DNA from: Gillisia sp. UBA3175
GTDB taxonomy: Bacteria; Bacteroidota; Bacteroidia; Flavobacteriales; Flavobacteriaceae
Assembly: GCA_002364325.1 (NCBI GenBank)
Contig: DEXV01000006.1
Location: forward strand, 240,782-304,781
Direction: 5' to 3'
Length of the DNA stretch: 64,000 nucleotides
The position numbers were made by a program, and so were the translations under genes. Positions 43,129 to 51,026 of the stretch are shown piece after piece. Numbering within the stretch: the first letter of the stretch is position 1; the number at the start of each line of letters is the position of its first letter. The notes beneath the pieces are model-generated. The model did not search any database and was not told where the DNA came from. It worked only from the letters and a program-made list of their open reading frames with translations.

Positions 43129-43932
43129 ATGACTGGCTACGAATATTCTCGCACATGGTTCGATTTTAGTTTCGAAAACACCCATAAAATAAAACCCAAC
43201 CATACCGCTATCTACTTTTTTGCCATAGAACGTTGCAATCGGTTAGGGTGGAAAGAGGAATTTGGCTTTCCTACCGATTTAGCAATGGAAGCTCTTGGCA
43301 TCAAAAATTATAAAACCTATATCCGTGCACTTCAAGATCTGGTGGATTGGGGTTTTATAAAATGGATTCAAAAAAGCAAAAATCAGTACACTGCCAACAT
43401 CATTGCCTTGGCAAAAAATAACAATGCTGCTACTCAAGCATTAGATAAAGCAATGTCCATTCGTCATCCAAAGCCAGTCGGAGCCAATTACCAAGGCATT
43501 GCTAGTATAGATAAACAAGTAAATTATAAAACTATAAACCTTGAAACTTTAAAAAAGAAGCTTTTAATAGAAGTTAAAGATTTTGAAGTTGACATAGATC
43601 AAAAACTTTTATTTAACTGGGCAATTAAGTTTCAGGAATTATTTCTGAAAAATTTAAAGGATAAAGGTGCGCCTTTGAAAAAAATAAAAGAAGCAAGTTT
43701 TGAAGAATTTGTCGATCCTATTCAGGAAATGCTAGAAAATGATGGAATTACTGAAACACATTTACAACTTGCTTATGAGCTGCTTCATAAAGATGAGTTC
43801 TGGAAAGGGATTATTCTAGACACGAGTAAACTTCAGGAAAAAATAAGTCAGCTTCTCGCCCAAGGTAAAAAAGCAGTCGAAATTAAAGATATGGATAGGA
43901 GAGTTCAACATAAAATTAAAAGCTATGATTAG
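43129..43932 (+). CDS. Replication initiator-like/winged-helix protein of an integrative element
   Basis: 267 aa. The first 100 residues (YEYSRTWFDFSFEN, TAIYFFAIERCNRLGWKEEFGFPTDLAMEALGIKNYKTYIRALQDLVDWGFIKWIQKSKNQYT) form a winged-helix domain like the DNA-binding part of phage/element replication organisers. The C-terminal half is helical and charged. It overlaps the next gene (DnaC-like ATPase) by 8 bp, the standard initiator plus helicase-loader arrangement. Probably starts autonomous replication of the excised element. Confidence 0.7.
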   Translation: MTGYEYSRTWFDFSFENTHKIKPNHTAIYFFAIERCNRLGWKEEFGFPTDLAMEALGIKNYKTYIRALQDLVDWGFIKWIQKSKNQYTANIIALAKNNNAATQALDKAMSIRHPKPVGANYQGIASIDKQVNYKTINLETLKKKLLIEVKDFEVDIDQKLLFNWAIKFQELFLKNLKDKGAPLKKIKEASFEEFVDPIQEMLENDGITETHLQLAYELLHKDEFWKGIILDTSKLQEKISQLLAQGKKAVEIKDMDRRVQHKIKSYD

Positions 43933-44590
43933 TACAAATTCAAATATCGTATTATCTAGTACCTCACCCAAGGTAGAGACTGTTAGCAACGTACAGCCGT
44001 TGATCAGCAAACAACTTTTTTGGAAGTTATTCCGCTTGCAGGCACCTCAATTCATAATAAAACCTGAAAACAAAGAAATAATATTCAGCATTTTCAGGTA
44101 TTTTTTACAACTCCCAAATTTCAATGAATACGGAGTTATTAAGAATAAGGCAGATCTGGAAAAAGGCTTATTGGTATATGGGGATTACGGAGTTGGAAAA
44201 TCCACACTCTTTAGCGCCATTCATGAAGTTGGAAGAACAATCGTTTCTAAAACCCAAAATACCCAACTATGGTTTCCGCGCATATCAACTGTACACATGC
44301 TTAGTCAATATTACGAATCTCAAAAAAATCTAGGCAGCAACTTTAAATTGGAAAATTATTATCAAGGAAAATTATATCTGGACGACTTGGGTAAAGAAGA
44401 TAAGGCTTACAACAGAGAAGAACTCATTGGAAAATTACTCTTTGAAAGACATCACCGAAAATTTAAAACCTTTGTAACTACCAATGAAAATCCATCGGCG
44501 ATAGCGGCGAGGTATGGAACTCATATCGGGGATCGATTACCGGAAATGTTCAATATTATTAAATGGGAAGGGAAAAGCTGGAGAGAATAA
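43925..44590 (+). CDS. DnaC-like AAA+ ATPase (helicase loader)
   Basis: 221 aa. The Walker A motif is GDYGVGKST, with Walker B LYLDDLGKED, and TFVTTNENPSAIAARYG as the sensor/arginine-finger region. It matches the phage/element DnaC (IstB-like) helicase-loader class. Co-transcribed with the preceding winged-helix protein (8-bp overlap). It would load replicative helicase onto the element's origin. Followed by a structured non-coding region (44591-45176). Confidence 0.87.
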   Translation: MISTNSNIVLSSTSPKVETVSNVQPLISKQLFWKLFRLQAPQFIIKPENKEIIFSIFRYFLQLPNFNEYGVIKNKADLEKGLLVYGDYGVGKSTLFSAIHEVGRTIVSKTQNTQLWFPRISTVHMLSQYYESQKNLGSNFKLENYYQGKLYLDDLGKEDKAYNREELIGKLLFERHHRKFKTFVTTNENPSAIAARYGTHIGDRLPEMFNIIKWEGKSWRE

Positions 44591-44679
44591 AGAGTTATTC
44601 GTTTTATAAGTCCTCACCACATTTTTCACAATGTTTAAAATAACATCTTAGAAAAAAGAGGTTCGTCTGTAAAAATCTT

Positions 44680-44772
44680 GAACCCCAACCAAAACTGCAA
44701 ATTAAAGGCAGATTTATAAATGACAGAATTTAGAACCCTAAATCTATCTTCAAAATGTTTTGGTTGAAGTTC
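44680..44772. repeat. 16-bp imperfect inverted repeat in the non-coding region of the mobile element
   Basis: GAACCCCAACCAAAAC (44680-44695) pairs with GTTTTGGTTGAAGTTC (44757-44772), 14 of 16 positions, with a 61-bp spacer. The inner 10 bp are perfect. Such long-spaced pairs occur at origins of replication or transfer and at element ends. The region has no ORF. Confidence 0.6.
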
Positions 44773-44980
44773 GCTGGCGTAACTCTGACTTTAATTTAAT
44801 AGATAATTATGAGGCAGTTGACTTCAAAATTTAATCAAAAAATAGAAAATTGCAAGACTAACTTAATCTTCAAATTGATACAAAAGCAGTCAAATAATAG
44901 TCTATAAATGCTGCATTAAACAGAAAAAATTATAGATAGTAATCATTAAAAAGGTACTCTTTGATGAGCTGTAAGCGAAG

Positions 44981-45036
44981 TAAAATGAGTAGCAAGAGGA
45001 TAACACGCTGCGCGATGTTAGGATGTTCTCATTTTA
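44981..45036. repeat. Nested inverted repeat upstream of the mobilisation gene, candidate oriT
   Basis: Outer arms TAAAATGAG (44981-44989) and CTCATTTTA (45028-45036) are perfect. Inside, TAACA (45001-45005) and TGTTA (45016-45020) form a second stem around a GC-rich CGCTGCGCGA core. Together they form a stem-loop-rich block about 140 bp before the mobilisation protein gene, a usual place for oriT in Bacteroidota elements. Only the symmetry is seen; transfer function is inference. Confidence 0.5.
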
Positions 45037-45113
45037 TTTCAAGTGATTGATTATCAGTGTTTTATAAGTGTGTCCGAAATTTACAAAACCATTTTAAAAA
45101 TGGAATTTACCGC

Positions 45114-45150
45114 AATTGGTTGGCAAGCCTTATAAACAGTACAACCAATT
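45114..45150. repeat. 9-bp inverted repeat directly before the mobilisation gene
   Basis: AATTGGTTG (45114-45122) and CAACCAATT (45142-45150) are perfect, with a 19-nt spacer, ending 26 bp before the ATG at 45177. Could be the relaxosome binding site or an autoregulatory operator. Confidence 0.5.
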
Positions 45151-45176
45151 ATCCTAATCTATTAAAAATAAGAACC

Positions 45177-45539
45177 ATGAGTAAGAATTTCTCCCGAATT
45201 AATTTCCATTCCGAAACGGTGGAACGTTTTAAAAAATACGCCATAGAAAATGAGGTGAATTATACTGAAACCTTAGAAGCAATGTTAGATTTTTTTGAAC
45301 ATAATTATGTCTCTCCTTTCCAAACTTTCCCTCTTACCAATTATAGATTATTACATATTTTCAATAAAAGAATGGATGCCCTAGAAGTGCTGTTACGTAA
45401 AATGGAAAAAGATTCTTTAGAGCCTACCCTCAAAATTCTTCTAAATTTGATAAATTCTGCAAATACCAGAAACAAACCTCTTTATCGTGAGAAAAGAGCT
45501 TATGAAGAGGATGATACCCATCCCGATTTTTATAGATAG
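45177..45539 (+). CDS. BfmA/BtgA-type mobilisation accessory protein
   Basis: 120 aa from the ATG at 45177. The frame is open back to 45057 but that extension has no family resemblance. The domain MSKNFSRINFHSETVERFKKYAIENEVNYTETLEAMLDFFE is typical of BfmA/BtgA proteins, ribbon-helix-helix-like relaxosome components that bind oriT. Normally a relaxase gene follows; here the downstream 190 bp hold only repeats and an unrelated lipoprotein gene on the other strand. The module is therefore incomplete. Confidence 0.8.
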   Translation: MSKNFSRINFHSETVERFKKYAIENEVNYTETLEAMLDFFEHNYVSPFQTFPLTNYRLLHIFNKRMDALEVLLRKMEKDSLEPTLKILLNLINSANTRNKPLYREKRAYEEDDTHPDFYR

Positions 45540-45625
45540 TTTATGATGCATGTCAAAATCAAAATTTAATATCTAAGAACGTATTAATATTGAATGAGCA
45601 ACGGGATAAGTATTTTAAAGCAAAA

Positions 45626-45666
45626 GATAAGCCTTGTAGTGATTCTGCCATGCTTTAAGGCTTATC
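45626..45666. repeat. 10-bp perfect inverted repeat after the mobilisation gene
   Basis: GATAAGCCTT (45626-45635) and AAGGCTTATC (45657-45666) enclose 21 nt. No U-run follows, so it may be an element end or an oriT arm rather than a terminator. Confidence 0.55.
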
Positions 45667-45728
45667 CGAAAGGAAACTGTTGACCTGTAAGAATCTATAT
45701 TTAGTTTTATAGTTTCGAGAGAAGAAAC

Positions 45729-46382
45729 TTACCTAAAGTTGCAACTGAGTCCACTCCACATAAATTCAATTTTATCTTCTGGAGATGGGCCTTTAAGGAT
45801 CCCATATAAACCTTCAGGACCAGTAGAAAATTCATAACCCAGGGTGGTTTTCCTAACTTCAATAGTATAAGCTGCTTCCAATTCAGATCTCGTAGACCCC
45901 ACTCCTATCCCGGACATTGTATTTATAGTACCATCATTGTTGAACTCTCCAAGACTCCATCCCACAAAAAGCAACTTATCTGATTTAGATCCCTGTTCCT
46001 TTTGGAACATTAGGTTCAAACCATTTCCCCAGATCAACATAGTCATCGGACCTGCACCACATTCTGAATTAACCTGAGGTTGGGGAATTTGAGCGTTTAA
46101 AACTTTAGCCACAATTCTATTTAATTCTCCCATTTCCATCCCTAAAGGAAGTTCCGTGGTGCTACCTGAAGGTCGACTTACCACTTGTAGTGCATTGGAT
46201 GTAATAGCCAATAAGGGTTTTTCTGAAGAAGATGAATTCTGGACTTCTTCAGTATGTTTAGCTGGATTTATAGTTTGAACCTCCTCAGTGGTTTGCGTTG
46301 GTTTTTCTTCTGAAAATTTGGAATTGTTTTGACATCCTAATAAGACTAAAGAAAATATTAAGGTGCAAACTTTTAATTTCAT
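45729..46382 (-). CDS. Lipoprotein of unknown function
   Basis: 217 aa from the ATG at 46382, which starts a clean lipoprotein signal (FSLVLLGC). An ATG nine codons upstream (46409) would put extra residues ahead of it. A Ser/Thr/Glu-rich linker (about 25-70) is followed by a small beta-rich domain with a Cys pair (QVNSECGAGPM ... LSCNFR at the C-terminus), possibly a disulphide. No family recognised. It lies between the mobile-element module and the defence island and has no partner. Confidence 0.7.
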   Translation of the reverse strand: MKLKVCTLIFSLVLLGCQNNSKFSEEKPTQTTEEVQTINPAKHTEEVQNSSSSEKPLLAITSNALQVVSRPSGSTTELPLGMEMGELNRIVAKVLNAQIPQPQVNSECGAGPMTMLIWGNGLNLMFQKEQGSKSDKLLFVGWSLGEFNNDGTINTMSGIGVGSTRSELEAAYTIEVRKTTLGYEFSTGPEGLYGILKGPSPEDKIEFMWSGLSCNFR

Positions 46383-47107
46383 AATATTTGAATAGTTGTT
46401 TCCTATCATAACCCTCTAATGTTAGAATTTCAAGAATGTATCGCAATTCGAGATATGTAATATTACTTTTTATTTAATTATTCACAAGCTTTAAATTGTA
46501 TTATCGTATATTGAGATATTAGATGTGTAATTTCATCTTGAACAGAAAAAAAGATTAATTTTCAAATCATAACACAAATGCGCCCTCTGCTGTTTTTACT
46601 TAACGCTTATCTTCCCGAACGCTATAAAAACAGCACAGGAACCACGCGCAGGTTAGTTCTGGTAGATTTGGGGGCATTTCATTCCCAAGTCTTTTGATGA
46701 GAACGTAATCTTTCTGATTTCAAAAAAATAATCGTTATTCATAAGATCATCCAGAAAATAACCATTTTTCATAAAAAACACCTCGAAAAAACCAATTTTC
46801 ACGCTTAGTCATTACTTTTCATGGTAACAATCTGCCTCAAGGATGGATTCTTGGTTGGTATAATTATTAATCCAGATATACTAGAGATTTAGTTAATATC
46901 ATTATTCAGAATTTTAAAAGGAAAGAAATTTACAATGATTTCAATAACGACATATTTTGTCGTGGAATCTTCTTTTATTGGATACAAAAAATTTACGTAG
47001 CTAAATGATCACTTACTTACTCGCACCTTTATCCCTAACAAATATCACCGGTAATTGTAAAAACTAAACAGAATATGCAAAGGAGAATATATTCCATGAT
47101 TAATTAA
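46383..47107. other. Non-coding junction between the mobile module and the defence island
   Basis: No gene seen. It holds a perfect 11-bp inverted repeat, TGCTGTTTTTA (46588-46598) and TAAAAACAGCA (46625-46635), with a 26-nt spacer. A locally GC-richer stretch follows (46636-46700). The rest is AT-rich with several AACCATTTTTCA/AACCAATTTTCA-like repeats around 46760-46800. It is the likely end of the defence operon and boundary of the island. Confidence 0.45.
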
Positions 47108-48328
47108 TTAAGAATCATCTGCCACAACAAACCAATCTAAAATAGTTTTTCCTATTTCCGGATTTAATCTATCTCCTTTTAAGACATTTATTTTACCTAT
47201 CCCACACTCATGTTCCTTTTTATCAAATGGATGAAAGGAAGGCTTTAAACATTCTTTTTCTGATGGGTATAAAAGGACAGCCTTATAGGAATCCCAATAA
47301 TCGTTATAAACATACATTTGGCGAAGGTCCTGAGTGGAGGGCTTAGCATATTTTATATTTTTCCACTTGGTATCAATTACAATTACTTCCTCTCCCCTAT
47401 TAATTACAATATCTGGTCTTATTTTAATCCCATCCCAAAATGATCTTGATTGTTGACCAAATATTTCAGTATCATCTTTTCCCCGCGCTTCTTGTTTAAG
47501 TTTCACCAATACATATTCCTCCCAAAGACTATTCATATCGAATAACAAGGCTAACATCTTTTCATCCCCTGAGGAGATATTTGGAGCATATTGCAGAATG
47601 ATAAACTTCGCAATTTCTAATGCCGACTTATATGGAGCAGTTTTTCTGTTATTTTTTAATTTAGAAAAAGTAGAATGATTTATAAGACAACTGCTAACTT
47701 CCGGGAAATCCAATTGAACAGATTTGCATTTGGAATATAAGTAGGTGCCCTTAGAAAAATGTTCAATAATGTTTAGAGCGTAGGCAAGGATTTGATGGAT
47801 TAGATGATCTTTTTCGTATACCTGATGCGTGGTATAAAACCTTTCTTTATGAACCAGATTTTTCTGAATATGACCCGCAAATTCCAGCTTTCCTTTTAAA
47901 GCCTTAACATTGCTAGTTTCTTTATAATATTGTTTGATTAAACCTTGGTGGATCAATAATTCAACTTCCCGTAAAAACCATTCAAAATAAATATCCAAAA
48001 GGTGAATATTTTGTCTGGAAACATTTGCGGTACCTACTTGTTGAACTTTTAATTTTTTTGTTGCTTTTAGCATATCAATAAGAACTCCTTGCCAGAGATC
48101 TTTATCCTCATTATGAGAATCTATTTTGGGAAGAATTTCAATTGTTAAGCCATCTACTTGTATTACACCTACATAATTTTTGAACTTTAATCCATTATAT
48201 CGCAAATCGAAATAGCAATCATCATGAAGTGCGTTTAATTTAGAGAATGCCTCGAGATGCCCTTTATTAAAGGCGCCTCCAAGAGGTAAAAACTGATGTT
48301 CAAAAACCTGAATGGGTTTATTCTTCAT
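47108..48328 (-). CDS. mcrC: McrC-type PD-(D/E)XK nuclease subunit of McrBC
   Basis: 406 aa. An N-terminal DUF2357-like/McrC domain (GVIQVDGLTIEILPKI) is followed by a C-terminal nuclease with RPDIVINRGEEVIVIDTKWK (Asp ... Asp-x-Lys active site). McrC binds the McrB GTPase ring and cuts DNA carrying methylcytosine or related bases. The start overlaps the end of mcrB by 11 bp, so they are translationally coupled. It is the last gene of the island operon. Confidence 0.92.
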   Translation of the reverse strand: MKNKPIQVFEHQFLPLGGAFNKGHLEAFSKLNALHDDCYFDLRYNGLKFKNYVGVIQVDGLTIEILPKIDSHNEDKDLWQGVLIDMLKATKKLKVQQVGTANVSRQNIHLLDIYFEWFLREVELLIHQGLIKQYYKETSNVKALKGKLEFAGHIQKNLVHKERFYTTHQVYEKDHLIHQILAYALNIIEHFSKGTYLYSKCKSVQLDFPEVSSCLINHSTFSKLKNNRKTAPYKSALEIAKFIILQYAPNISSGDEKMLALLFDMNSLWEEYVLVKLKQEARGKDDTEIFGQQSRSFWDGIKIRPDIVINRGEEVIVIDTKWKNIKYAKPSTQDLRQMYVYNDYWDSYKAVLLYPSEKECLKPSFHPFDKKEHECGIGKINVLKGDRLNPEIGKTILDWFVVADDS

Positions 48329-51005
48329 CTTTATTATTTAGAAGAATCATAATTGCATCCTCAATATCATCAATTGCTTTTAACTCAAAAGAGCCATTTA
48401 GTTCCGGTTGTTCTAAATTTTTGAAATTTGCAAACTTAACAGTTGATTGTTTATGTTTTATAAAGCCTTCACCAAGAATTAGAGCAATTTTCTCGTAGTC
48501 ATGATAAAAATATTCTTGTAATAATGGGATCACTTTATTCTCAAAAGCCTGTGTAAGTTCTAAAGTATCTCCAGAATTTATCTTAATAAAATATGAGTGA
48601 CCAATGGTATGATCTCTATCTAATAATGCCTCAATCCTCTCATCAATTGTAGACAAAACCTCACATAAATTAAATTTTTTAAATTGAATCTCTTCTAACA
48701 ATTCTGGTACAGGCATAATCTCTGTAAACGAAAATCTTCTCCTCAATGCAGTGTCCAGAGCTTCTACACTTCTGTCCGCCGTATTCATAGTTCCAATGAT
48801 ATATATATTAGAGGGAACAGAAAAATGATCTTTAGAATAAGGTAATTCTACTATGATTTCTTCTGGTTCATTTTTTCTTTTATCGGGTTCCAGAAGAGTA
48901 ATTAATTCGCCCAGGATCGCGGAAACATTTCCTCGATTTATTTCGTCAATTACCATCACATGGTTTTTCCTACTATTATCTATGGTTTCAACCTCAATCC
49001 CATAATTTGATACCAGATAACTTCCAATTGAAGTAGTATAGGGTTTCCAATCTCTAACAACCCCATTAATTATGTAGTCACGAAGCATTTCTTTGGTTAC
49101 ACCCATTTCTGTAGCTTTCTCAGTCTGTGGGAATGCTACTGAAGTTTCGTTGGAATTAATTCTAACATTAAACTTTCTTTTCTGGACTGGTGTTTCAAGC
49201 TCAATAGTACCAGACTCTATAACATCTTCTACATACTTCTCATAAGCTTCATCAAAATTGAAAGACTTTTTACCCTCTGAGGCCTTTAAACAGAATTTCT
49301 TGAAAATACCATCCATTACCTCATAACCAATTTCTCCGTCGGGTTTTGGTGGAATTGGCTTAATTCCTTCAATAAAATCCTCATAGCTAAACGATTGGTG
49401 AAAAGTTGTGAATACGATTTGACCAGTTTCGAACAACCGGTCATATTCTTCAACAATTTTACTTCTCTTATCCGAGTCGCTGAGATTTAAATCCAAATTA
49501 AATTCTGGATTTGCTATCTCAACCGCTATTTCCTTAGTCTTATAAGTTTTTCCTGTTCCTGGAGGACCATATAAAATGGTGTTTAGCGGAGCTTCTTTAT
49601 TCTTTGTAGACACTTTTATTTTATCATCCATTATTGCAAGAAGACGTTCATAATAGTGCTTAAATTCTGGAAGTTCAGATGGATAATTTGAAATATCCGT
49701 TAAGGTTTTTAGAACTAATTTATGTCCTGCATTCCATTCTCCTTTCTTTTTCCATTCAACTTTCCTTAATTTTTGAAAAGTACGCCTGTTATTATCGTAG
49801 TAATAATCAGATACAACTTTACCATAACCAATTAGTGTACTTCTCCCTTTTTTAGCAATAACAATATCTCCTATCTTTACTTTACTAATAAAATCATCAC
49901 ATGCAGAAGCATCATTTTTTTTAGAACCTTCGGTTTCCTCAACTTCTTGCATTTTAGATATAATTTCCTCCTTTGAATTATAATTGCTCAAGTCTCCTAA
50001 ATAATCCCAACCTAAACCCATAATGCCATTCTGATAAAATTCATCCCAAAATTGAGCATTTTCCCCTGGGGAATAGATCCAATAATTTTTATCCATTTTG
50101 ATATCTTTTTCTAATACGGTGTAAATTATATCCTGTGCTAAAAGGAGATTTTTATTATCCTCATAAGCATCATTTGGAAGATTCTTATGAACTTGTGTTA
50201 GCAATTCTTTATCATGAGCAATGTAATCCTGAGAAAAATCATTTACAATCTTTAAATAATGTACGTATTTTTCACCCTTGGATTTGGTTTTGATTTTTAA
50301 AAAATCACAAAGCTTTTTGTAGTAAGAGTTTTTGTAAAATGTATATTTATCTGGAAACTTAAAAGTCAAAAATGCTGACTGGGTTCTTTCGTCGTGGTGA
50401 TGACTTAAATTATCTGCAGGAAAAAGAGAGTTAAAAAGCTTCTGGGATTCTACTTCAAATTCAGAAACTCTATATGATAGTTCTAATTCTTCATCAAATA
50501 AAATTTTCAGCAGATTACGATATTCATCCTGTTTCTTTTCTGCCATATGCCGCATAGCTGTAACAGCATTATGATAAACTAGATTGCCAAAATTTAATGA
50601 CCTGATTTCTGTCTCAAAATTTGAACTATTTAGATCGGGCTTACCTTTAAATTTTTCTACCAGCCTCCATTTGTAAATTTCGCTTTCAAGCCCTTCTATT
50701 CTAATATGAGACTTATATTTTTTTATTAAGTCTAAGAATGGATCATGCTCAGCATTCATATCAATTATTTTGAAACCTAATCGTTCTAAATATTTATTCG
50801 TAGGAGGACCACCACCATAATCCCAAACATCAGAATTGTCATAATGATATCTTGCTGCTCTCATTATTTCTTTTGGAGGATATATTTTTCCATTTATTTC
50901 CACCAACCAACGCGTAGAGGGAATTAATTCGAGTTTTTGTGATTCTATACTATCTACCGCTGATAAAACATGTTTTTCTTCAATCTGGTTTGGATGAAAA
51001 CTCAT
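48318..51005 (-). CDS. mcrB: McrB-type GTPase with extra N-terminal domains including a PUA/EVE-like reader
   Basis: 895 aa, longer than E. coli McrB (459 aa). Residues 1-85 contain a small helical head (EINGKIYPPKEIMRAARYHY ... TNKYLERLGFKI) resembling the N-terminal domain of ScoMcrA-like proteins. About 300-440 looks like a PUA/EVE domain (YWIYSPGENAQFWDEF, KIGDIVIAKKGRSTLIGYGKV). The AAA+ motor has Walker A LYGPPGTGKT (about 478), Walker B VMVIDEINRGN and the family signature MNTADRSVEALDTALRRRF. The extra domains should decide which modified bases are read. Adjacent to hsdR (21 bp) and mcrC (overlap). Confidence 0.9.
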   Translation of the reverse strand: MSFHPNQIEEKHVLSAVDSIESQKLELIPSTRWLVEINGKIYPPKEIMRAARYHYDNSDVWDYGGGPPTNKYLERLGFKIIDMNAEHDPFLDLIKKYKSHIRIEGLESEIYKWRLVEKFKGKPDLNSSNFETEIRSLNFGNLVYHNAVTAMRHMAEKKQDEYRNLLKILFDEELELSYRVSEFEVESQKLFNSLFPADNLSHHHDERTQSAFLTFKFPDKYTFYKNSYYKKLCDFLKIKTKSKGEKYVHYLKIVNDFSQDYIAHDKELLTQVHKNLPNDAYEDNKNLLLAQDIIYTVLEKDIKMDKNYWIYSPGENAQFWDEFYQNGIMGLGWDYLGDLSNYNSKEEIISKMQEVEETEGSKKNDASACDDFISKVKIGDIVIAKKGRSTLIGYGKVVSDYYYDNNRRTFQKLRKVEWKKKGEWNAGHKLVLKTLTDISNYPSELPEFKHYYERLLAIMDDKIKVSTKNKEAPLNTILYGPPGTGKTYKTKEIAVEIANPEFNLDLNLSDSDKRSKIVEEYDRLFETGQIVFTTFHQSFSYEDFIEGIKPIPPKPDGEIGYEVMDGIFKKFCLKASEGKKSFNFDEAYEKYVEDVIESGTIELETPVQKRKFNVRINSNETSVAFPQTEKATEMGVTKEMLRDYIINGVVRDWKPYTTSIGSYLVSNYGIEVETIDNSRKNHVMVIDEINRGNVSAILGELITLLEPDKRKNEPEEIIVELPYSKDHFSVPSNIYIIGTMNTADRSVEALDTALRRRFSFTEIMPVPELLEEIQFKKFNLCEVLSTIDERIEALLDRDHTIGHSYFIKINSGDTLELTQAFENKVIPLLQEYFYHDYEKIALILGEGFIKHKQSTVKFANFKNLEQPELNGSFELKAIDDIEDAIMILLNNKDEE

Positions 51006-51026
51006 ATAAAAATTATTTATTGATAG

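Noticed and set aside
45057..45176. ATG at 45057 as start of the mobilisation protein
   Set aside because: The 40 extra residues overlap an inverted repeat and show no family resemblance; 45177 fits the domain start.
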